NCBI GenBank assembly: GCA_964017235.1
Contig: OZ024929.1
Span: 163,851,609 to 163,915,608 of the forward strand
DNA length: 64,000 bases
From: Sabellastarte sp. h YS-2021
Lineage: Eukaryota > Annelida > Polychaeta > Sabellida > Sabellidae
Reading direction: 5' to 3'
Both the position numbers and the translations under genes were made by a program. The notes under the pieces were generated by a model, which worked only from the letters and a program-made list of their open reading frames with translations, did no database searches and was not told the DNA's origin. Shown piece by piece: positions 34,845 to 49,177 of the stretch; positions within the stretch are counted from its first letter, which is position 1, and each line of letters starts with the position of its first letter.

Positions 34845-35720
34845 TAAAACGCCTTCCGTCCGTCCGTCCGTTCGTCACATTTTTGCATAAACCTTAATAT
34901 CTCATTCATTTATGAAGATATCTTCACCAAATTTGCAGGGAATGTTTATGACTATGAAAACCTGTCTCTGAAAAATTTTAGCCTCATTTTGAAAAACAAA
35001 ATGGCTGCCATAGCTAATTGTTTGAAAATCGTAAAATCAAATTTGCACAAAAGCTATATGGCTAGAAAAGCTAGCCTGATAGTAATTTTGACCTAGTTCA
35101 AAAAACAAAATGACCTCCATATCACATGTTTAAGGTTCGGAATGTGAAAACAACTTGTAGGAAATCATGGCCTGGGAATCTTTTCCAGGTGTCGAATTTG
35201 ACCTTTGAACCGTGCTTCAAGGTTTAATGTGGTCATCACACTAAAACGTCCTTATTTCTCCCTTACTATTGGTGCTGTGGCTTCAGATTGTAAAGACAGA
35301 CCATGAAAAGCAAAGGCTGTGGACGAGAGATTGTAAATGCCTTCCATACGTGTGTCTGTTTGTGCATCTGTTTATGCATCCGCCTGTGCGTCCGGTTGTC
35401 AGGTTTTAACATAAACCTTAACATCTCATTCATTTATAAAGATATTTTCGTCAAATTTGCAGGGAATGTTTATGGCGACAAAAACCTGTCTCTGCAAAAT
35501 TTTGGCCTCATAATGGCCGCCATAGCCAATTGTTTAAAAATCATAAAGTTGTTCTAAATCTCGAAATATTCCAGCTAGCTTCATTAAATTTGCACAAAAG
35601 ATATATGGCTAGAAAAGCTAGCCTGATAGTAATTTTGACCTAGTTCTAAAAGGAAAATGGCTGCCATATCACATGTTTAATGTCAAATGGGGTTATTCTA
35701 TTAAAAGGCCTTATATCTCC
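34845..35720. repeat. Two diverged copies of a ~500-bp repeat
   Basis: Copy 1 (~34850-35110) and copy 2 (~35335-35690) share AACCTTAA(T/C)ATCTCATTCAT, AAATTTGCAGGGAATGTTTATG, AAAACCTGTCTCTG, ATGGC(T/C)GCCATAGC and ATATGGCTAGAAAAGCTAGC. The anchor TTTGCAGGGAATG occurs at about 34933 and 35457. Copy 1 starts with (CCGT)n microsatellite DNA. Between them (35100-35290) is a piece of the TGACCTT repeat family. Confidence 0.82.
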
Positions 35721-38700
35721 CCTAATATTACTCTTAGAGGTTCAAAATGTGAAAACAACTGGTACGAAGTCAGGAACATGTACACTCAACCTGGATTGAG
35801 ATGAATCTGCTTCAACCCTCAATCCTTGTCAACCCAGATTGTAGTCTGAACAGGGTAAATAATAGTCTGGATTTGTCATGCCAAATTTGAAGGAGCTGTC
35901 TCCAGTGGTGGGATTCACATTGCTGTGGTAAATATAACAGGTTTTACGCCACACTTATCAGAGTCAGGGATCCTAGGGAGTATTTATTGATATTGAGGAC
36001 ATCCCTGTATTAGAGTGATTTACTGTTATCTGTTTGCAGTAGATACACATGTTTATGTTCCGTTCATACATTGGTAACCACATGAGCATACCAGACCTGT
36101 GGCATGCATAGGTCTTGCAGTGAAACCTTCTGACAGCAGAGGGATGGAATCTTCATGAGCAGAGTAAATACTTGAGAATACTTCACATCCTCAAATTTTA
36201 TGTCTATATATTGCTGGTTGCACCTGCTCTTTGACTAGTTACAGCTATTTTGTATATTTAATTTTCTGAAGAAATTTTCAACTTCACCTTATATTTAAGC
36301 ACTTGTTGCTAGTCAAGGTCTCTAATTGATGGCTTCCTTGCCAACAATCTAGTAATAGTTAATTCAAATTTTGCTATATGCAGCCATGCTGGGCACTTCT
36401 CATTTTGCAAAGGTAGATATAAATGTAGATTTCATTCAGAATGAAGTCTATAAATAATATATCTTCATTTATTTATTACAGTTTACATGGTTCATGTCAT
36501 GCGAAATGTGATAGGTTGAAAGAAATTTTCTACTGGTAAGATGCAAGACACACTGAACAAATATTATCTCCACCTGCCTAACAAACACACTCATCTGGTG
36601 CATCTTTTCATTTCTAAACTGTGGTATTTGTTACAGTTCTTGTACAAATAGCCCAATTTGATATTTAATACATTGTGCAAATAATGGCAAGCAAGGGTTT
36701 AATTTTGTACAGTTGCAATAACATTGGAAATAATCACTTGTGGTTTGAGAAGGCTAAATATGTGTATCAGCTAAAGGGTTGCCTGAACAACTGAGAAAGC
36801 TATTCATTTCAGACTCACTGCATACATGTTTTTATATAGACATGCATATTTATGCATGATTCAACACACACATGCTTTGTATCAATCTTTTAGACCCAAA
36901 ATTAACTTGATAATGCAAGTTATGCAACTCCCCTAGACTTGGCAGATGTCTGAACTACACAAAAACAAATTTACTTGACTTTCTTTTGTTTTGGCTCCAG
37001 GTTTTTGCAGAATTTGAAACGTCACTATAAATCTGTGTTTCCATGTATTGATAGCCAATAACTGACAGTAATACCATCATTTGTTGTATTTTATATCTGT
37101 CTGTTGTAACCAACAATGCCCAATTCATTTGCTACAGGACCAAACAAGTACTCAGAGAACACATATCTCCGCCAAGGCCTAACAACCTCCAATATCGCTT
37201 ACGAGTACATTGATACAAAATCCTGAAAAATTCCTAGATCCTGGATGATCTGGATCACCCCCAGATTCTCACCATCTGTTCTTGTGCCAGTGTCAGCATT
37301 TCCTGAGAATGTCATCAAAATCTGTCTTTAACTAAGTTATTTTGCAAACAGTCAGACAGACAGACAGTCAGACATACAGACAAGTCACCAATAACATAAC
37401 CTCCCCAGTGGAAGTAATTAGGTGACTACCATTAAATACTCACCAAAAAAATGTGTTATAAACCCTAAAATCAGTGGCTGGGGATCGTAGTCGACAGCCA
37501 ACATTTCTGTCCATTGAGTATTGTTTAGGTTCTAGAATATATAGTTCTATAGAATATACCCATGTTCACCCCCAAAAGGAATTTTGGTGAGATATTTAAA
37601 CCAGATTATTGCAGGCTTTGTGATAGGTAAGAATGACATAAAACTGATTTGAACCAATGAAAAATGATGGCTGCCATGGTTACTGATATTCGATAACAGC
37701 TATTTATTCTGTAAACTGAAATTTCACTTGGTAAAGTGATTCACTTAGAACACTATAAGGAAGGCTATATAAATCAGATAAAAGTTTTAGTGTATTATAT
37801 AAACTTTGTTAAGATATCTTTTGTCACTTATGAAGAAGATATGAGGGCAATATATAAATATCTGAACTCTTGGAAGACTTGCATAAACTGAGATGTACAG
37901 CAAAATTCTTGGGCACAAACCCCCTAAACAACAGAGTTTAAGACTACAGATATTCAAATATTTATCTATAGTAAAGTTGACAAGCTTGATCGCAGAGACT
38001 AATCAAGACTATGCACTCAATTTCTGTCTTCTGTATAAGAGACCTGAAAACCCCATAAACAAATGGAATGGTTTGAGTTAAAAAAGAGAGAGACAACCCT
38101 TGGTGGCCACCTGTGCTGTATTATCTTCTACAGACAGGTTATGTATGGTTTTTTTTCCACAGGAAGTTAGTAGATTACTGCCACACTTCACCACACTTTC
38201 AAGTTGTTGAGGATATCTGGGCACACAGTCACATCTGTTTGCATCTTACATAGCCTTTCTTATGCTGTAATGTTAACATGCATCAGTCAACCTTCAATTT
38301 TAAATATTATGTGACAACCCACAGACAGTTGCATCTGTTGATATCTTTGTAGCCTTTCTCAGACTGTTCTATCTAGTTTATTAAAGGCTTTATAACAAGT
38401 ATTGTAGGATTCATATGTATTTCTTCAAAGTCCAGTGTTCCCATGTGTTGAAATTTAATTTCCCCCAACAAATATTTATGAAAACATTTTAAAGTACCAA
38501 TTTACAAATTTTTTTTTGATTGCTGAATCCAGAAATTTTATTTTGTCAAAATTTATAATTGTCCAATAAGGAACACCAAGGTAACTCCATTTTAAAGTGT
38601 GATATCTTGTCCCATCATTTGCTGTAGTATGTGGTCTGTTTTCAGATCCCTATAAAAAGTTGGGGTCCAAAAAGTTTATCTTTGCATTTTAAGCTGTTGA

Positions 38701-40204
38701 AAATCACTGTGACACAAATCTGTGAAATGTGACTGTTTTTGGTAATGAAAGGTTCACTTTTTAAGATTTTTTTTCTGACCTATGTTATATTATCTGATTG
38801 ATTTTCTGATTTCTGTATATACTTGTAATATATGTATATTCAGTTAGATAAAATTCTTTGTGCCTTTCAATCAAAATGATCTGTGTTGAGTCCATGCTTA
38901 GACTGGCCTTGCTTAGGGCTACAGTGTCTTTATGATTGAGAATAATTTATTCAGTTTATATAGTCTACTCTTACTTGTACTGGCTTTCTTATCAGATACT
39001 GTCAAGACTGACTAATATCTCAAAAGATGTAGGAGTGCTTTATGATAACCAAGACTTAGTGCAATGGTGGAAATTGCTTGTGGTACAAATTTGAGGCTTA
39101 AGCAAGATTATGCCGACATAATTTAAATTTACCTACTTTAATCTTTGTTATCAAAATAAACTGGAGATAGGGTAATGGGTGACTTTAAGAGACCTTTGTA
39201 GACAGGGTTGTGTTAATCTGGTAGAAGGGAAGGTTACACAAATAGCTTTTGTATAGACAGTCATTGTGTGAGAACATTTGGCTGCCTTCTTTTAGGGAGA
39301 CACTTTGATGGTCCTTGTGTAATGGTTTAGAAAAATGAAGATGTCTTTCATTTATAAATATTATTGTGTTTTCAGAATAAACTGATTGTCTTCTGAATTA
39401 GTTCATCTCTTGCAAATTTATTTGTAAATGAGGTTTGAAGCATAAACTTGCTCTGGGATCATATTTAATAATTTGTTGATTTTATGACCATGCAAGTTTT
39501 TCTTGGCATGAAATGTTCAGTGATGATTGGGCTGGGTGTAGTAGTGTACATATATTTGTTGCCCTAGATTTGCAAATGTTTTTTATTCACATCTTGTCCT
39601 GGAGTTGTTTCTCAGTGCAGAAATATTGAAAGGGAAATACCACGCATTTCTTTTGCTAGTTTTGCTATTCATGTATTTGAATATTGTTTCACAACAAAAA
39701 ATATTTAGTTGTTTTAATTATCTGTAAAATCATTATATCTAAGGTACACAGAACCGGAATAAAACAGTTTATGCTTTAAAAACTTTCCTTTTATTCTTCT
39801 GTCATTGCTATGGTTCTACATTGACACTGTTAAAGTGCAAAGTTTGAGAAATTTCTTAACTACCAACTTTCTAATATTGTTCTTGTGATTGTCGGAACAA
39901 CTTACATCCGGTATGCACAATTGAAGGTGTCTTCTCTTTCACCATGCTAGATTTTGTGAACTGAAATGAATATTCTGATATATAAGTGACAAACAGCTAG
40001 TTTGAGGTAAGTTACTTAAAATTTAAAACTGATATCCATGGGTAATACCAAATATTTGAATATTCAACAAAAGCCATGACCAAAAGTTCAATATTCATTG
40101 TAAGTCATGTCACAATATGCATCATGTCATGACAGATAGTTAATAGGAAGGAGAAAAGCATTAGAGTTAGATTCTGTACTGAAAACAGAGTTACCTACTT
40201 ATTA

Positions 40205-40295
40205 TCTCCAACTACCATCTTCCTGACTTTAGGTCAGAGTCCGGTGAAGGGTAGGAGGTCAATGTGTTACCCTCTGTACCACCGTGCCCTCAACC
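40205..40295 (-). mobile_element. tRNA-headed SINE head
   Basis: Minus strand GAGGGCACGGTGGTACAGAG followed by GGGTAACACATTGACCTCC resembles a tRNA 5' half with an A box. The expected B-box region (CGGACTCTGACC) is degenerate. No body recognised. Confidence 0.45.
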
Positions 40296-40859
40296 ATTGC
40301 CTTATACATTATAGATCTCTCCAAAAAGATTTAACAAGAATTTATGCATTTGAGAACCATTTAGTAGCAAATATTTTGTTATTCTGGGCAAGGTACCTGT
40401 TCACATTCCCTGTAGATAGCTCTATATAAGGCTGATTCTATAACTGTGGTGAAGGTTGTTTGTAGGTTTAATTTCATAATAATGTGTAGTCACCAAGCTA
40501 TGAATACAGTGATGAGTCAGCTGCTGTAGTTCTTTGAAAGCATAGATCAAGCGCCCAGATAAGGTTACATCTGTGATATTTATTGCTCAAACATGTGTAT
40601 GTGTGCATTCATCTGAACATTTGCCAGGACTAATAGTAAATTCTAAAATCTCTTTTGTGATGCCCATGTTTTTATCAGTAACACATTTTAGGGATGACTT
40701 GCAAGTAAATCATTTTGTCATTGCTGTTTTAACTTTATTAATATTAATCAGATGTACTTTTGATCATACATGATCAGTTTTAGTTTGCTTTTACTACCAA
40801 ATGTAATATTGTAAAAAAACGCCAGTTAGACTTGACATTATAGGGCTGTGGGGGTATTG

Positions 40860-41215
40860 TTTTCACCCATGGTGTCAGGATGGGCAGGCGGTTGGGTGGG
40901 CGGGCGGCGGGAAAAGGTTTGTCTGGGCTGTATCTCAGAAACCTAAGGTTTAGGAAGTTAATACTTGGTAGGGACATTGGTTACGGGGTGTAGGTGTGCA
41001 ACGTCATGGTGTGGCCTTGATTTGACCTTTGACCTTGCTGTAGTGACCTTGACCCATAAAATCTTGTCCGGGCTATATCTCGGAAACCGTAAGGTGTAGG
41101 AAGTTGATACTTGGTAGGGACATTGGTTAGGGGCTGTAGGTGTGCAACGTCATGGTCTGACCTTGATTTAACCTTGCTGTTGTGACCTGGACCTATAAAA
41201 TCTTAACATCCAAAT
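40860..41215. repeat. Tandem repeat, ~140-bp unit, ~2.5 copies (TGACCTTGA family 2)
   Basis: The same unit as at 23815-24310: TAGGTGTGCAACGTCATGG, TTTGACCTTTGACCTTGC, ATCTCGGAAACCGTAAGG and GGTAGGGACATTGGTTA (near 40965 and 41112). The left edge (40885-40915) is GC-rich, made of GGCGGGCGG-type repeats. Confidence 0.83.
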
Positions 41216-41220
41216 ACATG

Positions 41221-41607
41221 TATCACTGAAGGCGTGTTCGCTTGGGGTTTTACAATAAATAATCTCCCGGAGTTTTTCAATTGACAAAATGTGGGATGAT
41301 CTTAATCTGAAATTGAAACCTCAACAATGCAAGTACCAACCGAACACACCCAGCTCAAGTCCGCGTAATATTTTAAATAAAAATAATAATATCCATGAAT
41401 ATGGGGCAAATAAGCGACAATTGAAGGGTCACTTATATTATATGACACAAATATATTAAATTATTTTATCAGTGATCACCAACGTCTATGTTTATTGCAT
41501 AAAAACGATATTTCTTCAATTATCGCCTACTTGGTCACCCATAGACCGTGAATTTGGCTTCCTTCATCTATCCGAACCCCTCGATTATCGGTTCTACTGT
41601 ACTCTGT
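41221..41607. mobile_element. pogo/Tigger-like MITE, right end
   Basis: The right end complement reads TACAGTAGAACCGATAATCGA, matching the start of the element at 9182. The internal GCGTGTTCGCTTGGGGTTTT near 41232 matches the earlier copy's GCGTGTTCGATTGGGTTTT. It is flanked on the left by tandem repeat DNA, so the left end is missing or buried. Confidence 0.5.
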
Positions 41608-44600
41608 ATCTGTGCTACTACTTTGAGAATCATTATTAACAACATGTATTACTTTAAAAAACAGGTCTTCTGAAATCAGTGAAAATAGGACTAAATGAAC
41701 AATTTGTTATCATAAAAATCTCATAATACTTGATTGTAGTGACATGAAAATGCAGTGATACTGTAATGTCAGTTTCATTGATTACTTTTCTGCTGTTGTG
41801 CTTAATTACCTCTACCAAGAAGGTATTATTTTCATGACCATTTGTCTGTTTGAAGGATTACACAAATACTATTGCTTGGATCTTCCTCAAAAATCAGAAG
41901 ATTTGTCTTGGTCCAACTTAGATCCCATTAAATTTTGAAAGTGATCTGAATCACCATCTGAATCTTGGATAACTACGTCTTCAATAATATATACTTCCAT
42001 ATACTACAAAATATGTTTCATCGGTAAAATTTAAACACAACCAATCATTGCTAAACTCATTTCTTGGTGAACTTTTTGACATAATAAAATCATATTTTAT
42101 GATAATATTGTGCATTCACCAGTTAAAAATCACATGATTAGCCGTAAATGCAAAACAAAGTAAACAGAAACACCTTGGGGATTTCCCACTGTTGTGAAGG
42201 CGATCATGAAATCAGCCAATAAGAAGTGAGGATACATGAAGCATGGCATGATGTGAGGGAGACGATTGTGAAAAGGTTTTAGATTATATTTTGGTTATAT
42301 TTCTGGTGATTTATGTCCATTATCTTGTTTTTATTTAATATTTGATTTTTTTGCGGTCTGGTTTACACTGTGGAATCTATGATCGGCAATGATCAATCTC
42401 TGTTCAAATGATCAAGATACATACATAGACAGTTAATATCATGGCAATCTCCTAGCACTACTACTAACTGTGCTATTAGTAATTTGTCATGTGAGCTACT
42501 AATTATTATATAAATTATTAGAAAGGTATTTTTACAGGAATTCTGCTCATTTTTATTGCATTAAAATCTATGCAGAAATGGCAGAGCAATCTTAAGTTAA
42601 AAAGTTTTTTTTATATTGTTATATTCTTTGGTGACACTGGATTTGGGAGTATATGTTCCATTCTCTTGGTAACTACAGACTAACGTTACTTATTATTCAT
42701 ACAAAACGGCCGATAATAAGTGAAACATCCCTCATAAGACACACACAAAAAAACACAATATCACTAATGAAAATGAAAAACATAATACATAATACATAAT
42801 GTACTTGTGCTACACACTTGTATAATCTTGTCATCTTCATTTGCAATATATTTTTTGAATATGTCATTCAGGAAATTTTCCTATTATCCAAAACATGATT
42901 AAGACTGATACAATGTGTGATAACACTTATTGGAATGTGGATGTTTTGTGGATTGACTATGGACTTAATTTAATATTGTTAATCAAAATAGAAAAAGAGG
43001 ACATACCCTACTGATATGCTCTAATAGACTACTCCTGTATTCACTGGGCGGCTAAACTGACTGAAGACACAAAACTCTTTCAGTGTTCATTCATCATTAA
43101 TCCCCAATAAACATGATAAAGTCTGAAACCAAATCTTTCTCTTTTCTTAAATCTTTGTACATGTGGCCTGACAACAATAAAAACTGCCTTCTTTAGTAAA
43201 CAGTATAAAGTGGCTGTTAGATAATGACAGGAATTCTTAGCATTGTTAAATTTGAGTTATATTAGCTATTGGATAGTGAAAATATTTTCATAATCCATCA
43301 AGTGCAGTTCAGTGTTTGATCAGTGTGTTTGATCAGTGACATGAAGGAGTGCTTTGCTGGGGGGGACACAGGGCTCAAAGAATTTTTCTGGACAGATTTC
43401 AGTCTTTTCCAATACCCAAGAATTGTGACAATAAATCTGCTACTCAGCTGCCATTTAGTATTTAGTAATTAAACAGGTCACATATTACCGATTGCCTGCA
43501 GATTGCTGATCACTGTCTATCCCTCTCTGTGATTTGAAGATTTTGCCTGACACTGATGGCAAATGATAGTTACTGTGCAAAAACTGAATCAGCAGATAAA
43601 CAATGTCAAGATACAAGTGTATTGCAGCCAGTTTGGTGTCAAAATATCCATCCAATACTGAAGATGAATAATGGATAAGTTTACTCTGGGTGTGTTTTAA
43701 ATGTGTAAAGGTCTGTTGCCACTTGAAAATATGAGACCATTACTGGGCTCAGTAAATCAAGGGATACTTCCTTTCATGTCTTCCTAGAATCTGTCATCAA
43801 GATAAATCTGGGTCCTGGTTGGTAACCCTCAAACTCAACACTGAACCACACTTATTCCAATGCCTGGCATGTGGTGAAGTTTGTCAAAAGATCACACAAG
43901 GGATTCTTAATGATAATTTTCCTTTCACCATTAGTTGGTGTTTCTGGTATTTGGTAATTTATGCTTTATTTACTACAGCCAGGGTAGTAGCATTTGTACT
44001 GCTGAGCACTAAAATGCATGAATGAGAACACTTTTTGCACAAGTTAAGCTGAAAAAGCAACAATTGTATCAGTGAAGAATTGATTAAATGTGTCTGTTGG
44101 AGTAGTTGGCTCATTAACAAGGCTTTTGAATGTGACTTTAAGTTCCACTGAAAGCTTTCCTATTCTTAGTTCCTCTGTATCTTTAGACTTTATTCACAGT
44201 ATCAATTAATCTCGATTGAGTATGTTTTTAAAAACAATAATACAGATTAAATTCAGACCGGAAGTTAGTTTTAGGTGTGACCTAATGTCCAGTATGGATA
44301 GTATGACTCCTCATTTTCCTCAGTGTGCAAAACAAGCATCTTCCAAAGTGTTTACTTTATGGGGGATAAATTTTTCTGTGGAGTTTTTTCACTGTAAACA
44401 TGTGCAATTATAATCTATCCTCGGGGAGAAATAGGCCAAAATCGGAGAAATAACTTGTGGATAATTATTCACTTCATATGAAATTAACAGCCCACAAACA
44501 AGAAAATTGCAGTCACATATCGTCTACAGTTTCTCTTATACCTACTGTTTTCTTTTCTTATTACAGTAATTTTGTGTTCAGATATTTGTTTGCAGAATGT

Positions 44601-45222
44601 CTTCAAATAAACCCAAGTGGTGGATTTGTAAACAGGAGTTAATACTGTTAATGTATTTATACTCCCTGACACTAGGATGTTAAAAGGCCTATGTGTAAAC
44701 TGAATAAACATCATTCAGGAATCGTTTTTTTTGTATGCTGGTTATTAATAAAGCCTGGGAACAAGTAAGATAACGTTACATACTGAATACAATAACAACC
44801 CTTTAGAAAGGATTAGTCAAATAATGTACATTTTCATGGCATAAAAGCCATGGTTCTCTTTTTTTGCCAGAGGCATTTCTTATTGCTACGTGGACAGGTA
44901 ATATTATCAGTTATACACATTATTACTGGCTCTACTGGTATCCACAGATGATATGTACATTTTCAACCCCCAGACTGAATTGATTATTACCACTGAGTTT
45001 AATCTAAATATTTTTCTGTTATATCTAGGGATTATAAACTGAACAGTATTCCTTGTTAACTATTTGATTGGTTCAGGGTGAATCAGATAATTATTTCATT
45101 CTGACAGGATGTTTGTTAAGAAATTGAATGCCATTTCTTGTCACATATTTTTCTGCGTCTGAAATAAGTTACCAATAGCACTGGTTGTAGAGCTGTAGAT
45201 ATGTAATTTATATCACCCACTG

Positions 45223-45345
45223 AGTGAAATAGTCTCACCCTGCATGATCTGAGGTTGTTAATGACTCCCAACTTAAGGATTACTGTAAACAACTAAATAA
45301 TTCACCAGTGAAATAGTCTCACCCTGCATGATCTGCGGTTGTTAG
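45223..45345. repeat. Direct repeat pair, ~37 bp, 84 bp apart
   Basis: AGTGAAATAGTCTCACCCTG followed by CATGATCTG(A/C)GGTTGTTA occurs at 45223 and 45307 with one difference. This could be a local duplication or the remnant of an insertion or excision just left of the MITE at 45379. Confidence 0.75.
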
Positions 45346-45378
45346 GACTAGGGTCTGGCACTGATTACGTGATGATAA

Positions 45379-45977
45379 GGGGCCAGTCACACATAGCCGG
45401 ATGCACCACGGATATAGTCCACGGTTCCATATATGGTAACTGATAGGGATACACAAGGGATGGGGGTGGTCATATAAAAGATTTACAGAACTGCCAAGGA
45501 TCTGCTACAGACCGCTATGGACAGGTTTGCGGATGAAAAGATTGCACCAAGGATTGGTCTTATGACTGTTTTTTAATCTACAAACCCTGTCCATAACAGT
45601 CCATAACAGATCTAGTTAGATCCAGCAATGTTTTTATGGATTTTTTTTGCCGCAGAAGCGTCAAGGATGTAAGGGATGCCACAAGGACATCCAGGATGGG
45701 TATACAGACAATAAGGACACTCACGAATGAGCTATGGAAGTGCTACGGATATCAATTACAGATAAGATCCGCAAAGCCTTTACGGAAAAATCAAGCAGTT
45801 TGATTTTTCCGTGGCGTCCCCATGGACACATGGCATCCGTGGCAGAAGCCACAAGGACATTATGGATGTTACGGATGGCTGTACAGACGGAAAAGATGAT
45901 CTGTAAAGCACTCAATATTTTCCAAAAAGTAATCCTGCCGCGATCCGGCGGTACATCCGGCTATGTGTAACTAGGGT
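45379..45977. mobile_element. ~600-bp MITE, copy 1
   Basis: The ends are inverted: AGTCACACATAGCCGGATGC at the left, and on the complement of the right end AGTTACACATAGCCGGATGT, each followed by ACC. The interior has GGTAACTGATAGGGATACAC, AAGATTGCACCAAGGATTGG and GTCAAGGATGTAAGGGATGC, and no transposase. A second copy is at 50752-51345. Target duplication is unclear, so I do not assign a superfamily. Confidence 0.8.
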
Positions 45978-46728
45978 CTAAGAGTGGCTCATTTGACATA
46001 AAACCACACCAATCTCTCCTGCCATGGAAGAGACACGACAGAAAACTCAAAACTTGACCTTAATTTTGTATTGCTTGATGCTACAGTCATGGGTTCTAGT
46101 TAATTTGTGATTACACTTTTTGCACTCAATGGATACCATTTACTGCTACATGGTGTCTTCCTATTTATTACCATATCCATTTTTTTTAAATAGTTAATTT
46201 CTGATTCCATGACACAGATCACAATGGTCAGTGCTCCATCCTGTTACTTGTTATTTTATATTTGTGTGGTACCATACACCACGTGCTGATGGCCAATAAC
46301 ATCTAGATTGTTTTTCCTGACAGAGGTATCAGCTTCAGCTATCTAGTTTGTGAATATTTATAAAAAATTGCAGAAACACAAATGTGAAAAATATTTTGAC
46401 TTGTCTGTAATTTTTACTGTTATAAGATGAGCCAGCGATATAGGTGGAGCTTAGAAACACTAAAATTGGTGGCCAGGCATGAGTGATCATTCTTGGCATG
46501 GCAGAAAAAATGCTTTAAAATAGATTGTTAACTTTATGCTTGAGGATCGGACAAATATCCTCCGGGGCAGATATTGAGGACATTGCAACTTTCACTGTTC
46601 ACTTTCACTAGCCGGCCTTACTTATGAAATCTGTCAGTTCAGCTTGTAAAGTAATAATGATGAATGGGGTGATTTGTTTGAGTAATTGTGTATGAGAGGA
46701 GTGAGTAATGGGGGTAGTTTTTGATACA

Positions 46729-46815
46729 CTCCCTAGGTGGCACAGTAGTCTCTTTGTAAAACTGTCTGGATGCCTTTGCAAGGAGGGACCTGGCTTCACC
46801 CCAGTGGCATCTCAA
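46729..46815 (+). mobile_element. tRNA-headed SINE head
   Basis: On the + strand, TAGGTGGCACAGTAGTC (A-box-like) is followed by GGACCTGGCTTCACCCC, a weak B box. Only the head is recognisable. Confidence 0.45.
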
Positions 46816-47324
46816 ACTATTTATTTTCATTATGTAATTGTGACAATAATGCTGATATAAGGTTTTAACTTTGTAGCCGATTTTTAATGGGGCTTGTTTA
46901 CCAGGCTATGGAAAAATCTTTTGCCCCTGATGGAAGACATGTTGATTTAATCAAAAATAGAAGAACACAAACAAACCTGGAGAACTGATATGTGCTTTTC
47001 CCCCCTTTTTTCAGATATCTGAATTTTGTTAGCCATAAGTGGAATTATAATTTTTTTTTTACATGTGGTAGACTGTTCCATAAAGTATATCATAGAATTT
47101 ATTTTCATGTGTACAGCGGAGTAGCTGTCCTTTAAAGACCTTTTGTTTAGCCTTTTTATCTGCTCTACAAACCCACATAATTTATTCAGAGATTAAATTT
47201 ACAGTTGTTTCAGGATTTGTAGATAACTAACATAGATTCTGTGGAAGAAGATTATTTCCCATCATCATACTTATTTGTGTTATTTAAGTATTAGTATTGT
47301 TTCATTTTTCTTCTTTTTTCACAG

Positions 47325-47470
47325 AGGAATCGTCATCTATGCAATAGTAATCGGTAAACTTCCATTCTTCACCCCTTACAAAGACGAATACCAAAGACAA
47401 CGAATGCAACAACAAATTCAGAAAGGGCTTTCATCCTACCACGACCGTGAGATGCAGATACTTCACTCAG
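47325..47470 (+). CDS. HUNK-like kinase, exon encoding start of C-lobe
   Basis: This is the second visible exon of the kinase. Its first base completes Leu of DIWSL, then GIVIYAIVIGKLPFFTPYKD encodes kinase subdomain IX and the start of X. A charged, Gln-rich stretch follows (EYQRQRMQQQIQKG, SSYHDREMQILHS). The polypyrimidine tract and CACAG acceptor are strong, and the donor is G|GTAATG. Entry phase 2 and exit phase 1 match the neighbours. The GxxxYAxxxGxLPF pattern fits HUNK and related AMPK-family kinases. Two copies of one MITE family flank it at 45.4 and 50.8 kb. Confidence 0.93.
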
Positions 47471-49048
47471 GTAATGGTTTGAAAACAATACCACCAGGCC
47501 TAGTTGTTAAAATTCCACCCAGCTGATACATGGCTGGAATAGCTCCAAGTTTGTGAATGATTTAAATACCACCCTGCTTATCACTGGTGTGACTGCCACC
47601 CAGCTTATCAAGGGTTTAAATACACCCAGATTATGAGTAGCTTAAATAAGGCACTTGTATGTAGCTGAGATATATAGTTAAAACACTTAGCAATGTAGCA
47701 AGGAGGCATATTCAATTGTAATAAATGAACCATGTTTAAAATGTTCTGTACAATTTTCTTTTTTGCATTTTTTTTTTTAAATCTGTACAAATGAAAATGG
47801 ATTTGCGTGTTTTAAGTTTACGCATTATTATTACCGCATTCAACTCTCTTGTCACACCTGTCATGATGGGTTTGAATCCGACTTGTCCGTATTCACAGGC
47901 ATGACCCTTGCTGTGAAATCATACCAAATTTTACAAATTTCATCTATTTACCTGGTATTTTATTGTTAACCCCGTGATTAAGTTCAGACCTTCTAACACA
48001 GTTCACAGCAATGTGTGTTTTGGTTTGTTTGACAACACTTTGACGTTGCTCTGACCTTTGATGGCAGTGAAATGATCTTGGATTTAAAATTTTTCTTTGA
48101 ACCATAAACAACACAAGTCCATATCTGGAAAAGTTTATAATTCATTCAAAGGGATGTGTAAGCGGTAACTTTGCACCTGTTAAGGGGGTCCTCATTTTCA
48201 CCATAACTTTTATAATTTAGGTTTTCTGTCATGTGATCCAGATAAAAAAAGAAAAAGAAATCCGTTTCGGGAGAAATTGCAGGAAAACTACTGCTATTCA
48301 GCCCCTGTGGGTCCTTTGTAACAGCCCCGCCTCCTGTATTCTACCCCTTCTTCCCTCCTCTTTTATTAAAAACAAACTCAGAGAGAAACTGAGGGAAAAA
48401 AGAGGGGCTTGTCTTCAATTATCTTGCCAGGGGACAATTGAAAATGGATGTTGGGGGACTGTTTCAATGCAGTAATGATCAAGGACAGTTATACATCTCT
48501 CTGAGAGGAAATTACCACGACACTGGTTTCTTTGGGTTCTTTTGACTGGGATCTCTGTGTAATGGTCGGCATGCCTTTTCCCCCTTCTGTTGTATCTCTT
48601 TAAAGGGAAAATAGTGAGAGAGTGTGTTCATAATGAAGGGTTAGATCTCCATATCTACACAACTAATAGCAAAAATTATGAAGGAAATGCAGCAAATGTT
48701 TAGTCATTTTCTAAAAAAATGAGTTTCATTGATTTGTGAGGTCCAATTGTTTAGTAAGGTGTTTTTGCCATCATACCAGCAATACAATGTAACTGGTTTC
48801 TGCCATTTTCCTGGTTTCCTCCATGTTGCTGGTGTTTCTGTGAAATAGCTTCAGTGGATTCTGCTTCTTATCTAGGCTCTACTATAATATACTTTGTTCA
48901 ACAAAGAGTTTCTAATGTTAAGCTGGTTTAGGAAATTATCTGTTAGTCTGCTGCATCAGATGGACACCTTTTTGGTACAATTCCCGTAAACTGCCCTTTC
49001 ATGACCCTGGAGAGCTTCTGTAACTGGTGGTGCGCGGAAAATTGTCCG

Positions 49049-49140
49049 GTGGACAACTGGCCGGTGACTTTTTTGAGGGATAGGACTAGGCTGGTGACTT
49101 GTTAGATGTTGTTTTAATATTGTGTCAAATGAAATAAAAC

Positions 49141-49177
<37 letters not shown>

